64,000 nt of DNA from Azospirillum sp. SYSU D00513 (GCF_017356015.1 NZ_JAFIQV010000020.1:49066-113065); one strand, 5' to 3'. Shown: positions 51,597 through 61,167, counted from the first letter of the stretch. Notes: generated from the sequence alone by a model not told the origin. Translations and numbers: made by a program.

Positions 51597-52070
51597 TTAT
51601 GGAAAATAACTGGACGGTAATTCGAGAGGATGGTCGATGGGATCGTCTGTCCAAGGATTGAAGATGGCGGCTCCGGTGCCCTGGACGTGACGGACATTCC
51701 TCGTGACCAGATACAGCCGATGCTCAATCGCCGTCGCGGCAAGCAGCGTGTCCACCACCGAGGGCGAGTGACCGCTCATGCGCTTGATCTCTCCGCTAAT
51801 TCTGCCCCAGCGCCTAACGACCGCATCGTTGACCGACAGAACACGATCGGCAAAGCGCTGCTCGAGGGCCGCCAACGCAGCGGAATGGCGGGTCCGCGCA
51901 CTGTCATCCGGCGCCAGATTGTGGATGCCCTTGTCATACTCTCCGAGTGTGAGGACGCTCAAAAAGAAGGTTCGCTCCCTCTGAGACGCTGCCCACGCCA
52001 ACACTCTGGGGTCGCCTCGGCGGCTAACAAGTTCCGCGATTACATTGGTGTCGAGAAGCCATCCGATCAT
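51597..52070 (-). CDS. PIN-domain toxin (VapC type)
   Basis: This is a 157-residue PIN-domain RNase. The acidic site is Asp7 in LLDTNVIAE, Glu44 in LTLGEYDKG and Asp107 in PSVVDTLLAATA, with the TRN motif near the end. Its start overlaps the antitoxin stop by 4 bases (ATGA), typical of a type II toxin-antitoxin pair. Such toxins cut tRNA or rRNA when the antitoxin is lost. It lies with the antitoxins in the only patch of the left 60 kb that looks accessory. Confidence 0.9.
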   Translation of the reverse strand: MIGWLLDTNVIAELVSRRGDPRVLAWAASQRERTFFLSVLTLGEYDKGIHNLAPDDSARTRHSAALAALEQRFADRVLSVNDAVVRRWGRISGEIKRMSGHSPSVVDTLLAATAIEHRLYLVTRNVRHVQGTGAAIFNPWTDDPIDHPLELPSSYFP

Positions 52071-52354
52071 AGATCAACATTTCGCCCCTTGTCGGCCTCG
52101 CGGGTGAGGTCCAGGCCATCCAGTTCCAATCCCTGCATGAACGCGACAAATGGAACATCGGCGCGCGGTTCGGTCATGCGCCGCCAATCTTCGACGGAAA
52201 CAATCATGACGGCTTCTTTACCGCGCAAGGTTATACGCTGAGGACCGTCTGAACGCGCCCGCCGGACAACTTCACTGAATTGTGCTTCGGCGTCTTCCAA
52301 CTTCCAATCCGGACGCCTGCCGTGCTCCCGGCCATGAATCTGATCCACACTCAT
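52067..52354 (-). CDS. Phd/YefM-type antitoxin
   Basis: This is a 95-residue antitoxin with the Phd/YefM fold (WKLEDAEAQFSEVVRRA and GPQRITLRGKEAVMIVSVEDW) and an extended acidic C-terminal tail that would wrap the toxin. AAGGAG lies 7 bases upstream of ATG 52354, which decides the start against a longer frame. It would neutralise the PIN toxin and repress the operon. Pairing a Phd-type antitoxin with a PIN toxin is common. Confidence 0.9.
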   Translation of the reverse strand: MSVDQIHGREHGRRPDWKLEDAEAQFSEVVRRARSDGPQRITLRGKEAVMIVSVEDWRRMTEPRADVPFVAFMQGLELDGLDLTREADKGRNVDL

Positions 52355-52547
52355 GCACCGTCTCCTTGCTTGCCGCCCCGTGAATGCCGAGCCTCGTTCG
52401 GTCTGTCCAAAACTGGCCATTCATAATCCGACTGATTGAAATATAGGCGCTTGCGTCAGGACGGCACGCCGCGTCGATGACCTTCAACCAACGAAGGAAA
52501 ACATAAGCGCTTCCGCATGGCTACCGAATGATGCTCATCCGGTTCCG

Positions 52548-52793
52548 TCAAAAGTCCTCGCCGCCCCGGGTCAGCGCCCGGATTTCGTCGCGGCTGAGGC
52601 CGGCCTGCGTGCCGCCCGCGTAACCGCCGCTTTTGGAACGGCGCGCCTCGGGCAACGCGTCGGTGCGGGAGAGACGGATTCCACCGTCCTCGGTGATTTC
52701 GAACTCGACGGCGCCGCCCGGCTCAAGCCCCAGGTGATCGCGGACCCATTTGGGAACGGTCACCTGCCCCTTGTTCGTCACCTTGCTCGGCAT
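52548..52793 (-). CDS. AbrB/MazE-type antitoxin or regulator without adjacent toxin
   Basis: This is an 81-residue protein with a SpoVT-AbrB DNA-binding domain (SKVTNKGQVTVPKWVRDHLGLEPGGAVEFEI). The C-terminal tail, with RSKSGGYAGG and GLSRDEIRALTRGGEDF, would be the toxin-binding part. No PIN or MazF toxin frame follows in the 193 bases before the Phd gene. I use ATG 52793; a TTG at 52823 would add 10 residues. It may be a lone antitoxin left after its toxin was lost, or a free-standing regulator. Confidence 0.8.
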   Translation of the reverse strand: MPSKVTNKGQVTVPKWVRDHLGLEPGGAVEFEITEDGGIRLSRTDALPEARRSKSGGYAGGTQAGLSRDEIRALTRGGEDF

Positions 52794-52893
52794 TCCGTCC
52801 CCGTGTTCGCTTGCGTCGTTCAAACCAACCGCCGTCCGCGTGCGAGGGAATTTACGGAAGCGCGGCCTTCACGGGTGCGCGGAAAATCGGACA

Positions 52894-53700
52894 TCAAAGC
52901 GCGATGCGAAGTCCGTCGTAGGCGGGCTCGACCCCGGAGGGCAGCCGGCGGAGCAGGGTGTCGTAATCCATGCTCTGGTCCATGTGCGTCAGGTAGGCAA
53001 GCTTGGGCTTGACCCGGTTGATCCACTCCAGGGTCAGGTCGAGATGCGCGTGGACCGGGTGCGGTTCCAGGCGCTGGCAATCGACGATCCAGACCTCGGT
53101 GCCTTCCAGCGCTTCGAAGGCCTTCTCGTCCAGGCGGACGACGTCAGTCGAATAAGCAAACTTTCCAAAGCGGTAGCCGACGGACTTCGACCAGCCATGG
53201 TCCTGTTCGAAGGACCGGATCTCCAGGCCTCCGATGTCGAGCCGGCGCTCCAGCGGATGGTCCACCAGCACCGGCCGGTAGAAGCCCTCGTTGCTCGCCT
53301 TGGGCGGGCGGAAGCAATAGCCGAAGCGGGTCTTGATGTCGTCCAGATGCTCCGGCAGGCCATAGACGTCCAGGGGCGCCATCCGCCGCCGGCAGATCTC
53401 GCGCAGGTCGTCGATGCCGTGGCAGTGGTCGCCGTGGGCGTGGGTCCAGAGCACGGCATCGAGATGGGACACCTCCGCCGCCAGAAGCTGCTCGCGCAGG
53501 TCGGGCGAGGTGTCGATCAAAATGCTCACTCTGCCCTGCCCGCCCCCGGAGGCGTCCCCGCCTTCACCCTCGACCAGGATCGAGGAGCGCAGGCGCCGGT
53601 TTTTCGGGTTCGCCGGATCGCAATTGCCCCAGTCCGGGCCGACCGCCGGCACCCCCCGGGAGCCGCCGCAGCCCAGGACGGTGACCCGCAGTCCGCTCAC
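52894..53700 (-). CDS. MBL-fold metallohydrolase (PhnP-like phosphodiesterase)
   Basis: This is a 268-residue metallo-beta-lactamase-fold phosphodiesterase. The metal motif THAHGDHCHGID is present, with a further Asp in AYSTDVV and a His in EQDHGWS. The N-terminus VTVLGCGGSRGVP is typical of the PhnP-type group. It starts with a GTG (53700) that overlaps the tatD stop by two bases, so it is the last gene of the tmk-holB-metG-tatD chain. Likely substrate: cyclic nucleotides or cyclic phosphates. Confidence 0.9.
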   Translation of the reverse strand: MSGLRVTVLGCGGSRGVPAVGPDWGNCDPANPKNRRLRSSILVEGEGGDASGGGQGRVSILIDTSPDLREQLLAAEVSHLDAVLWTHAHGDHCHGIDDLREICRRRMAPLDVYGLPEHLDDIKTRFGYCFRPPKASNEGFYRPVLVDHPLERRLDIGGLEIRSFEQDHGWSKSVGYRFGKFAYSTDVVRLDEKAFEALEGTEVWIVDCQRLEPHPVHAHLDLTLEWINRVKPKLAYLTHMDQSMDYDTLLRRLPSGVEPAYDGLRIAL

Positions 53701-54503
53701 GCGGCGGCCTGCGCGGTGGAGCCGGCCCGGTCGAACAGCCGGAAGAAATTCTCCGTGGTCCGGCGCGCCAGCTCTTCCGGGCTGACGCCCTTCACCTCGG
53801 CCACGCAGGCCGCCGTGTGGGCGACGTAGGCGGGCTCGTTCCGTTTGCCGCGGTAGGGCACGGGCGCCAGGTAGGGCGCGTCGGTCTCCACCAGGATCCG
53901 GTCCATCGGCACGTCCCGGACGATGGCGCGGAGATCCTCCGATTTTTTGAAGGTGACGATGCCCGACAGCGAGATGGACAGGCCGTAATCCAGCGCGTCC
54001 TCGGCCAGTTGCCGGCCCGAGCTGAAGCAGTGCAGCAGCCCCTTCACCGGCGGGCCGCCAGCCGTCTCCTCGCGGACGATGCGCATCGTGTCCTCGTCCG
54101 CGTCGCGGGTGTGGATGACGATGGGCAGGCCGGTCTGCCGGCAGACGCGCAGGTGGCGCCGGAAGCTCTCCTGCTGCAGGTCGCGCGGGCTCTTGTCGTA
54201 GAAATAGTCGAGCCCGCTCTCGCCGATCCCGATCACCTTCGGGTGCCCGGCCAGCTCCAGCAGCCGCTCCTCCGTCGCGTGCTCGAACTCCTCCGCCGCC
54301 TGGTGCGGGTGGACACCGAGCGTGCAGTAGACGTCGTCGTACCGCTCGGCGATCGCGCGGATGCGGTCGAAGCGCGAGACGTAGGTGCAGATGGTCACCA
54401 TCCGTCCCACCCCGGCCTGACGCGCGCGCTCGACCACCGCGTCCAGCTCCTCGGCGAAGTCCGGGAAGTCGAGGTGGCAGTGACTGTCGACCAACATGAT
54501 CAT
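53697..54503 (-). CDS. tatD: TatD-family metal-dependent DNase
   Basis: This 268-residue TIM-barrel hydrolase has metal ligands in VDSHCHLDF, GIGESGLDYFYD, IVIHTRDAD, LHCFSS and ETDAPYLAP. It is a nuclease implicated in DNA repair and quality control. The start ATG 54503 overlaps the metG stop by four bases (ATGA). The overlap and the adjacent MBL gene place it in the same operon. Confidence 0.94.
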   Translation of the reverse strand: MIMLVDSHCHLDFPDFAEELDAVVERARQAGVGRMVTICTYVSRFDRIRAIAERYDDVYCTLGVHPHQAAEEFEHATEERLLELAGHPKVIGIGESGLDYFYDKSPRDLQQESFRRHLRVCRQTGLPIVIHTRDADEDTMRIVREETAGGPPVKGLLHCFSSGRQLAEDALDYGLSISLSGIVTFKKSEDLRAIVRDVPMDRILVETDAPYLAPVPYRGKRNEPAYVAHTAACVAEVKGVSPEELARRTTENFFRLFDRAGSTAQAAA

Positions 54504-56059
54504 TCGCCCTTGGTTTCTTCCACATAGCGGGGGAACACGCCCTGCGGCGCCGGGAGCGGCGTCCCCGCCTTCAATGCCCCGCCCTCGCCCAGACGGCCGA
54601 AGCCGCGCTCGTCCGGCCCCAGCGCCAGCTGGTCCAGGATCTTGGACGAGGCGTCCGGCATGACCGGCTGGGTCAGGATCGCCAGATGCCGGATCGTTTC
54701 GGCCAGCACGTAGAGCACCGTCGCCATGCGCGCCGGGTCGGTCTTCTTCAGCGCCCAGGGGGCCTGCTCGTCCACATAGCGGTTGGCGTCGCCGACCACG
54801 GCCCAGATGGCGTCCAGAGCCTTGTGGAAGGCTTGGGCCTTCAGCTCGCCGCGCACCGTGTCCAGCAGGGCATGGGCGGCGCCCAGCAGTGCCTGATCGG
54901 CCTCGGTGAAGGGACCCGGCTGCGGGACGGCGGCCCCGCAGTTCTTGCCGATCATCGACAGGACGCGCTGCACGAGGTTCCCGTAATCGTTGGCGAGATT
55001 GCCGTTGACCCGGTTGACCATCGCCCGGTGCGAGAAGTCGCCATCGTTGCCGAAGGGAACCTCGCGCAGCAGGAAATAGCGCGTCTGGTCGAGCCCGTAG
55101 GTGTTGACCAGCGTTTCCGGCGCGATGACGTTGCCCAGCGACTTGGACATCTTCTGGCCCTCGATGGTCCACCAGCCGTGCGCGAAGACGCGGCGCGGCG
55201 GGGCCATCTCGGCGGCCATCAGGAAGGCGGGCCAATAGACGGTGTGGAAGCGCAGGATGTCCTTGCCGACCATGTGCAGGTCGGCCGGCCAGCGCTTCGC
55301 GAACTCGCTGCCCTCGCCCATCTCCGGATAGCCAACGGCGGTGATGTAGTTCACCAGCGCGTCGAGCCAGACATACATGATGTGCTCGGGGTTGCCGGGC
55401 ACGGGGATGCCCCACTTGAAGGTCGTGCGGCTGACCGACAGGTCCTTCAGCCCCGACTTCACGAAGGCGATCACCTCGTTGCGCTTGCCGGCCGGTGCGA
55501 TGAAATCCGGGTTCTTCTCGTAGAACTCCAGAAGCCGGTCCTGCCAGGCCGACAGGCGGAAGAAGTAGGAGGGCTCCTCCACCCATTCGCACTCGGCGCC
55601 GGTCGGGGCGATCTTCTTGCCCGACGGCGTGGTGGTCAGCTCGTCCTCGCCGTAGAAGGCCTCGTCTCGGACCGAATACCAGCCGGCGTAGGAGCCCAGA
55701 TAGATCTCTCCGCGCTCCTCCAGCCGGCGCCAGAAGGCCTGGGCGGATTCGACGTGGCGCTTCTCCGTGGTGCGGATGAAGTCGTCGTTGGAATAGTTCA
55801 TCAACGACACGAGATCGCGGAAGTTCTTCGACACGCGGTCGGTGAAGGCCTGCGGCTCGACGCCCGCGTTCATCGCGGACTTCTCCACCTTCTGGCCATG
55901 CTCGTCGGTGCCGGTCAGGAACTTGACGTCGTAGCCGTCGAGGCGCATGAAGCGGGCAAGCACATCACAGGCCAGGGTCGTGTAGGCGTGGCCGATGTGC
56001 GGCACGTCGTTCACGTAATAGATCGGCGTCGTGAGATAATAGGTCTGCGACCCGGCCAT
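54500..56059 (-). CDS. metG: methionyl-tRNA synthetase
   Basis: This 519-residue class I synthetase charges tRNA-Met. It has the HIGH-type motif PHIGHAYT, the KMSKS motif as KMSKSLGN at about residue 300, and an anticodon-binding domain at the C-terminus. It lacks the C-terminal tRNA-binding domain of longer MetG proteins, as is usual in this group. It is followed at once by tatD. Confidence 0.96.
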   Translation of the reverse strand: MAGSQTYYLTTPIYYVNDVPHIGHAYTTLACDVLARFMRLDGYDVKFLTGTDEHGQKVEKSAMNAGVEPQAFTDRVSKNFRDLVSLMNYSNDDFIRTTEKRHVESAQAFWRRLEERGEIYLGSYAGWYSVRDEAFYGEDELTTTPSGKKIAPTGAECEWVEEPSYFFRLSAWQDRLLEFYEKNPDFIAPAGKRNEVIAFVKSGLKDLSVSRTTFKWGIPVPGNPEHIMYVWLDALVNYITAVGYPEMGEGSEFAKRWPADLHMVGKDILRFHTVYWPAFLMAAEMAPPRRVFAHGWWTIEGQKMSKSLGNVIAPETLVNTYGLDQTRYFLLREVPFGNDGDFSHRAMVNRVNGNLANDYGNLVQRVLSMIGKNCGAAVPQPGPFTEADQALLGAAHALLDTVRGELKAQAFHKALDAIWAVVGDANRYVDEQAPWALKKTDPARMATVLYVLAETIRHLAILTQPVMPDASSKILDQLALGPDERGFGRLGEGGALKAGTPLPAPQGVFPRYVEETKGE

Positions 56060-56110
56060 TGTCGGTGCTCTCCCGAGGGTTCATCGTCCGGCGGCGATCC
56101 GCCGGTTCAG

Positions 56111-57229
56111 TCAGCTGGCGGCCGCTTCGAGCGTCGCAAGGGCGTTCAGGACGACCTGCTTGCGGTCAAGATTGGCGGATTCCGCGCGCGCGAACAGGCG
56201 CTGCGTCTTTTCCCACACCTCCACCCATCGTTCAAGGCCGCGCGCGTTCGCCAAACGGGTCATGAGGGCGGCCTCGCCGGGCACGACCTCCGCCGGCCAG
56301 GCGCCGCGGGCCAGAGACCGGGCGAAACGGGCGAGCCACCACACCAGCAGGCCGGTCGCCGTTTCATACAGGCCGTCGTCCTGCTTGCGCGTCAGCTTGT
56401 CGCCGAAGGCGTGGGCCGCCGCGATGTCGAGCCGCGGCAGGGTGCCCAGCAACTCCAGCAGTTCGCGGTAGAGGCCGAGCCCGCCGGCGTCGGCGAGGTC
56501 CGTGGCACGGCCGACGCTGCCCTCGGACAGGCGGGCGAGCGCCGCCCGGTCCTCGGGACCGAGGTCGGGGCGCTGTGCCGCCAGCAGCTCCATGACCGTG
56601 CCTTCCGGAAGCGGGTTCAGCGTCAGCTTGCGGCAGCGTGAGCGGATGGTCGGCAGCATGCCGCCGGGATTGTCGCTGACCAGCAGCAGCAGGGCGCCGG
56701 GCGGCGGCTCCTCCAGGATCTTGAGGATCGCGTTCAGGCCGCTGAGATTCATACGGTCGGCGCCGTCGATGACGGCGACGCGCCAGCCGTCCTCGGCCGA
56801 GGTCTTGCGCAGGAAGGGGCCTATCTTGCGGACGTCGTCCACGGCGATGTCGCGCTTCAGCCGGTCACGCTTCTCGTCGCGCTGCCGTTCCACCGTCAGC
56901 AGGTCGGCGTGCCCGCCGGCGGCGACGCGCCGGAAGACCGGATGGTCCGGCTCGATCCGCAGGCTGGAGGGCGGTGGCGGCGCGCCGAACAGGCCCATGT
57001 CGCCCCCCTCCCCGCCTTGCGACAGCACGAAGCGCGCGAAGCGGAAGGCGAGCGTCGCCTTGCCGATGCCCGGAGGTCCGCCGATCAGCCAGGCGTGCGG
57101 AAGCCGGCCCGAGTTCCAGGCGTCGAGCAGGATGCGCTCGCTGTCCTCGTGGCCGAACAGGTCGGGATTGGCGCGCGGCGGGATTCCGTGGACCTCGCTG
57201 CCGGCCGCTTCGGCGCGGGCGCGGCTCAT
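56111..57229 (-). CDS. holB: DNA polymerase III subunit delta prime
   Basis: This 372-residue clamp-loader subunit has an AAA+ core with GPPGIGKATLA and an SRC arginine-finger motif (IRSRCRKLTLNP). The zinc region is reduced. Length is typical for alphaproteobacterial HolB. The start overlaps the tmk stop by four bases (ATGA), and metG follows after 51 bases. Confidence 0.93.
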   Translation of the reverse strand: MSRARAEAAGSEVHGIPPRANPDLFGHEDSERILLDAWNSGRLPHAWLIGGPPGIGKATLAFRFARFVLSQGGEGGDMGLFGAPPPPSSLRIEPDHPVFRRVAAGGHADLLTVERQRDEKRDRLKRDIAVDDVRKIGPFLRKTSAEDGWRVAVIDGADRMNLSGLNAILKILEEPPPGALLLLVSDNPGGMLPTIRSRCRKLTLNPLPEGTVMELLAAQRPDLGPEDRAALARLSEGSVGRATDLADAGGLGLYRELLELLGTLPRLDIAAAHAFGDKLTRKQDDGLYETATGLLVWWLARFARSLARGAWPAEVVPGEAALMTRLANARGLERWVEVWEKTQRLFARAESANLDRKQVVLNALATLEAAAS

Positions 57230-57864
57230 GGGGCCGGAACCGGCAGGCGGCGGGACACCGCGTCGGAAATCGCGGCCTGGACGGCCTCGATCGGCTGGGC
57301 GGCGTCGATCACGGCGCAGCGCTCCGGCTCCCGCCGGGCGATGTCGAGGAAGCCGTCGCGCAAGGCGCGGTGGAAGGAGAGGTCCATCCGCTCGTAGCGG
57401 TCCTCCCCTCCGTGCCGGGCCGCGGCGCGCGCCAGCCCCTGCTCGACCGGCAGGTCGAGGATCAGCGTCAGGTCGGGCCGGAAATCGCCGAGCGCCAGTC
57501 GCTGGAGGGAGCCGATGAAGTCGCGCCCGAGGCCGAGGCCATAGCCCTGGTAGGCCATCGTGCTGTCGAAGAAGCGGTCGCACAGCACCCAGGTTCCGGC
57601 GTCGAGCGCGGGCCAGACCGTCCGTTCCAGATGGTCGCGGCGGGCGGCCGTGTGCAGCAGCGCCTCGGTCGTCGGGCTCCAGCGTCCGGTCTCGCCGGAC
57701 ACGAGCAGGGCGCGGATCTCCTCCGCGCCTCCGGAGCCGCCCGGCTCCCGCGTGACGGCGGTTTCGATCCCGCGCGCCGACAGCGCCTCGGCGAGGCGGC
57801 GGAGCTGGGTGGACTTGCCCGCCCCCTCTCCGCCTTCCAGTGTGATGAAGCGGCCGCGTGCCAT
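57226..57864 (-). CDS. tmk: thymidylate kinase
   Basis: This 212-residue kinase phosphorylates dTMP to dTDP. It has the P-loop EGGEGAGKSTQ, the substrate-binding DRFFDSTMAYQGYG and the usual TREPGG motif. It lies 43 bases after dacC and overlaps holB, the standard gene order here. Confidence 0.96.
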   Translation of the reverse strand: MARGRFITLEGGEGAGKSTQLRRLAEALSARGIETAVTREPGGSGGAEEIRALLVSGETGRWSPTTEALLHTAARRDHLERTVWPALDAGTWVLCDRFFDSTMAYQGYGLGLGRDFIGSLQRLALGDFRPDLTLILDLPVEQGLARAAARHGGEDRYERMDLSFHRALRDGFLDIARREPERCAVIDAAQPIEAVQAAISDAVSRRLPVPAP

Positions 57865-57907
57865 CCCCTGCCCTGTTCCAGCCAGACCCGTCGTCAGGCC
57901 CTGACTA

Positions 57908-59062
57908 TCAGGAATCGGCGCCGAAGACGAGGTACTTGGCCGCCGACAGGGCGCGCCCGACCATGCCCAGCTCCGCGACGTCCTGGGCGGCCACCACCGG
58001 CACCTCCTTGCCCGGGAAGCCGGGAGCGGTGATCACCAGCTTGCCGACCACGTCGCCCTTCTTGACCGGAGCCACCACCGGCTTGTCGCTGACCAGGGCC
58101 ACCTTCATGTTGGGGCGGTCGGCGCGCGACATGGTGACGGCGAGGTTGTCCGCGACCGTGACCGGCACGGTTTCGGTCGCGCCCTGCCAGACCGGCATCT
58201 GCTCGATCGTGTCGCCGTTCTTGAACAGCGCGTAGGAGGCGAACTCTCGGTAGCCCCACTCGATCAGGCGGGCGGATTCGTCCGCGCGGGCCTGCATGCT
58301 GGGAAGGCCGTTCACCACCAGGATCAGGCGGCGGCCGTCGCGTTCGGCCGAGGCGGTCAGGCCGTAGCCGGCGATTTCCGTGTGGCCGGTCTTCATGCCG
58401 TCGACGCCCATGCCGCGGTACAGAAGCGGGTTGCGGTTGCCCTGCTTGATGCCGTGATACTGAAAGTCACGGATCGAATAGAAATGGTAGTGTTCGGGGA
58501 AGTCCTTGATCAGCCGCTCGGCCAGGATCGAAAGGTCGCGCGCCGTCATGTAGTGGTTCGGGTCCGGCCAGCCGGTGGCGTTCACCAGGTTGGTGTTCTT
58601 CAGGCCCAGTTCGCGGACGCGCTTGGTCGTGCGCTCGGCGAAGGCGCGCTCGGAACCGGCCAGCCCCTCGGCCAGCACGATGCAGGCGTCGTTGCCGGAC
58701 TGGACGATCACGCCCTTGAGCAGATCCTCGACCCTGATGTTGTTGTGCAGCTCCACGAACATCTTGGAGCCCTGCATCCGCCAGGCGTTCTCGGTGACCG
58801 GCATGGTGCTTTCCATGGTCACGCGGCCTTCCTTGATGGCCTCGAACACCATGTAGGCGGTGGCGATCTTGCTCATCGAGGACGGGGCCATCCGCTCGTC
58901 GGCGTTCTTCTCGAACAGCACGGTGTCCGAGGTCATGTCGATGAGGATGGCCTGCTTGGCGATGGTCTCGATGCTGGCGGCCTGTGCCGGCAGGCTCAAT
59001 GCCGCGGTGAACATCGCGGCCGCCAGCCCAAGAGCGGCCCGGGTGCGGACAACAGCCATCAT
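57908..59062 (-). CDS. dacC: D-alanyl-D-alanine carboxypeptidase (PBP5/6 type)
   Basis: This 384-residue low-molecular-weight penicillin-binding protein trims the terminal D-Ala of peptidoglycan pentapeptides. A signal peptide ends near Ala28. The catalytic motifs are Ser62-x-x-Lys65 (SMSK), SGN in VQSGNDAC and KTG in MKTGHTE. A C-terminal beta-sandwich domain follows, probably ending near the membrane. GGGAG precedes ATG 59062 by 5 bases. It neighbours rlpA, another cell-wall enzyme. Confidence 0.93.
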   Translation of the reverse strand: MMAVVRTRAALGLAAAMFTAALSLPAQAASIETIAKQAILIDMTSDTVLFEKNADERMAPSSMSKIATAYMVFEAIKEGRVTMESTMPVTENAWRMQGSKMFVELHNNIRVEDLLKGVIVQSGNDACIVLAEGLAGSERAFAERTTKRVRELGLKNTNLVNATGWPDPNHYMTARDLSILAERLIKDFPEHYHFYSIRDFQYHGIKQGNRNPLLYRGMGVDGMKTGHTEIAGYGLTASAERDGRRLILVVNGLPSMQARADESARLIEWGYREFASYALFKNGDTIEQMPVWQGATETVPVTVADNLAVTMSRADRPNMKVALVSDKPVVAPVKKGDVVGKLVITAPGFPGKEVPVVAAQDVAELGMVGRALSAAKYLVFGADS

Positions 59063-59124
59063 AATGACTCCCTTTTCAACAACGCATGCACCTGGGACGG
59101 CGGATCCGGCCCTCTCCCAGGGGA

Positions 59125-60069
59125 TCAATCGACGATGATTTTGGCGTCGGTAAGGCCGACGTCCAAAAGGCGGTTCAGGAGGGCGTCGGCGGCGCCGACG
59201 TCCCTCATCGGGCCGACGCGGACGCGCTGCAGCGTCTGCCGGCCGGAAACGGTCTTGGTCACGCTCGCCTGCTGCCCGAGGGCGGCGAGCCGGGCGCGGG
59301 CGCGGCTCACGGCCTCGGCGCTGCCGAAGGCGCCGGCCTGCACGTAGATCTGCGCGCCCGGCCGCACCGGACGCTCGGTCACGACCGGCGCCGGCAGGAA
59401 GCGCCCGCCGACCACGCCGCCCGGAACGCTGCCGGGCGGCGGGATGTCCGTCGCCAGGATCGCCGTAGGCACGGGTGCCGCCATTCCGCCGGCCATCTCC
59501 ACCCGGGCACGCGGGGCGGCCTGCGGCGCCGGCCCGTCGCTTTCCGCCAGGATCGCGGCCGGCGTCCCCCGCCGCGCCGCGGCGGCGATCGTGCGGGTTT
59601 CATCGGCCAGGATCTGGACGCGGACCTTGGCAGTGCCGGCGGCCTCGAAACCCAGGAGCTGGGCGCCGCGCCGAGACAGGCCGATGACGCGGTTGTTCGC
59701 CGACGGGCCGCGGTCGTTCAGCCGCACGACGATGGAGCGGCCGTTGTCGAGGTTGGTGACGCGAAGGAGGCTGGGAAGCGGCAGCGTCGGGTGCGCGGCC
59801 GTCAACTCGTTCTCGTCGTGGATCTCGCCGTTGGCCGTCGCCTTCCCCTTGACGTCCGGCCCGTACCAGGACGCGATGCCGGTCTCGTCATAGGTGAAAT
59901 CCTCGGACGGATAGTGCCAGACGCCCTTGATCTGGTAGGGCTTGCCGACCTTGTAGACGCCGCTCGTCGGCAGCCCGGAAGCGGGCGCCACGGGCTTTTC
60001 CGCGCAGGCGGCAAGCGACAGGACGCCCAAAAGAGCGATTGCCCCTCGCAGCCCACGGACACGGCGCAT
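59125..60069 (-). CDS. rlpA: RlpA-like septal-ring lytic transglycosylase / SPOR lipoprotein
   Basis: This is a 314-residue outer-membrane lipoprotein (lipobox LAAC, Cys22). The double-psi beta-barrel domain of about residues 60-150 has GIASWYGPDVKGKATANGE and VRLNDRGP. An Ala/Pro-rich linker precedes a C-terminal SPOR domain (IYVQAGAFGSAEAVSRA) that binds denuded glycan at the septum. Its gene heads the dacC-tmk-holB cluster. Confidence 0.92.
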   Translation of the reverse strand: MRRVRGLRGAIALLGVLSLAACAEKPVAPASGLPTSGVYKVGKPYQIKGVWHYPSEDFTYDETGIASWYGPDVKGKATANGEIHDENELTAAHPTLPLPSLLRVTNLDNGRSIVVRLNDRGPSANNRVIGLSRRGAQLLGFEAAGTAKVRVQILADETRTIAAAARRGTPAAILAESDGPAPQAAPRARVEMAGGMAAPVPTAILATDIPPPGSVPGGVVGGRFLPAPVVTERPVRPGAQIYVQAGAFGSAEAVSRARARLAALGQQASVTKTVSGRQTLQRVRVGPMRDVGAADALLNRLLDVGLTDAKIIVD

Positions 60070-60183
60070 CGAACCAACCCCTGCTTCAAGAATGCGGCGC
60101 ACTCTAGACGAGTTGGATCCCCCCGCCAATGGGGTGAGGGCCATATCCCAAGGAAGTCGCAGGCCCCTATCCGCCCGGCCGGG

Positions 60184-60981
60184 TCAGGGGGCCGGAAACA
60201 GCGAGGGCGTGCGGCCCATGGCGCGGTAGGAGGCGAGTCCGATCCATTCGCGCACGCCATCCGTCAGGAGACTCATGTTCTTGAGGAACTCGAAGCGCAG
60301 CCGCGGAAGCCCGTGCGGGCGCGTGCGGTAATCCACGGGGTGGGCCAGCACCGGCCATGCGACCTGCCGGAAAATCCCGACCGACCGCGGCATGTGCATG
60401 GCCGAGGTCACGAGCAGCCAGGTCTCGCCGGCGGCGGGGTTCACGAGCCGGCGGCTGTAGACGGCATTCTCCCAGGTGTTGCGCGATTCGCTTTCGAACA
60501 GGACCCGGTCGGTGTCCAGCCCGGCTTGGCGCAGGGCGCCGAGGGCGGCGGCCGTTTCCCGGTGATGTTCCTCCTGCCCGCCCAGCACGCCGGAACCGCC
60601 GGTGAAGACCAGCTTGGCATCCGGGTAGCGGCGGCCGAGTTCGGCGAAGGCGAGGAGCCGTTCGGCCGCGTCGTTCACCGAGGGCTCGTCCCGTTCGAGC
60701 GCCAGCGGCGGGTTCACGGCGCCGCCCAGCACGATGATCCCGTCCACCCGCTCCGGCAGCTCCGCGCGCGGGAACCGTTCCTCCAGCGGCATGACGACCC
60801 AGGAGGACAGGCCCGTCGTCGTGACGGCGAGTGTGGCCAGCGTCGTCAGGACGAGCAGCCCCTTTCCGATCCGCTGGAGCGGGCGCAGGAACAGTGACAG
60901 CGTGCCCGCCGCCAGCACGAGGACCAGGAGGTTGCCGGGCGAGGCCACCGCCCAGAACAGCTTCGAAACGACGAAGGACAA
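60184..60981 (-). CDS. YdcF/ElyC-like DUF218 membrane protein
   Basis: This is a 265-residue protein with two N-terminal membrane helices (about residues 8-30 and 36-56) and a DUF218 domain. Motifs are GIIVLGGAV, LVFTGGSGV and ESESRNTWENA, plus VTSAMHMPRS. Some relatives (ElyC) protect envelope biogenesis. TTG 60981 is taken as start because GGGGAG lies 8 bases upstream and no other start fits in that frame. Confidence 0.87.
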   Translation of the reverse strand: MSFVVSKLFWAVASPGNLLVLVLAAGTLSLFLRPLQRIGKGLLVLTTLATLAVTTTGLSSWVVMPLEERFPRAELPERVDGIIVLGGAVNPPLALERDEPSVNDAAERLLAFAELGRRYPDAKLVFTGGSGVLGGQEEHHRETAAALGALRQAGLDTDRVLFESESRNTWENAVYSRRLVNPAAGETWLLVTSAMHMPRSVGIFRQVAWPVLAHPVDYRTRPHGLPRLRFEFLKNMSLLTDGVREWIGLASYRAMGRTPSLFPAP

Positions 60982-61167
60982 GCGCCCTCTCCCCTTGTTC
61001 CCGATGATGCCCGATGAGGACGCCACGATACGGGGGCAGGATCTGCCTGCCCAGCTTGACCTTAGGTGCATGCCGAAGGCGCGGCGGCGCCGGGCCGCAC
61101 CGTGCAACAAAAACGCCACGGGTCTGCAACATGGCCGTCTTGACCTTGGCGGTACTGTCCGCGGCGC

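Noticed and set aside
50600..54503. Three nearby genes (mazG, MBL hydrolase, tatD) are each exactly 807 bp
   Set aside because: They belong to unrelated families with no shared sequence, so the equal length is coincidence.
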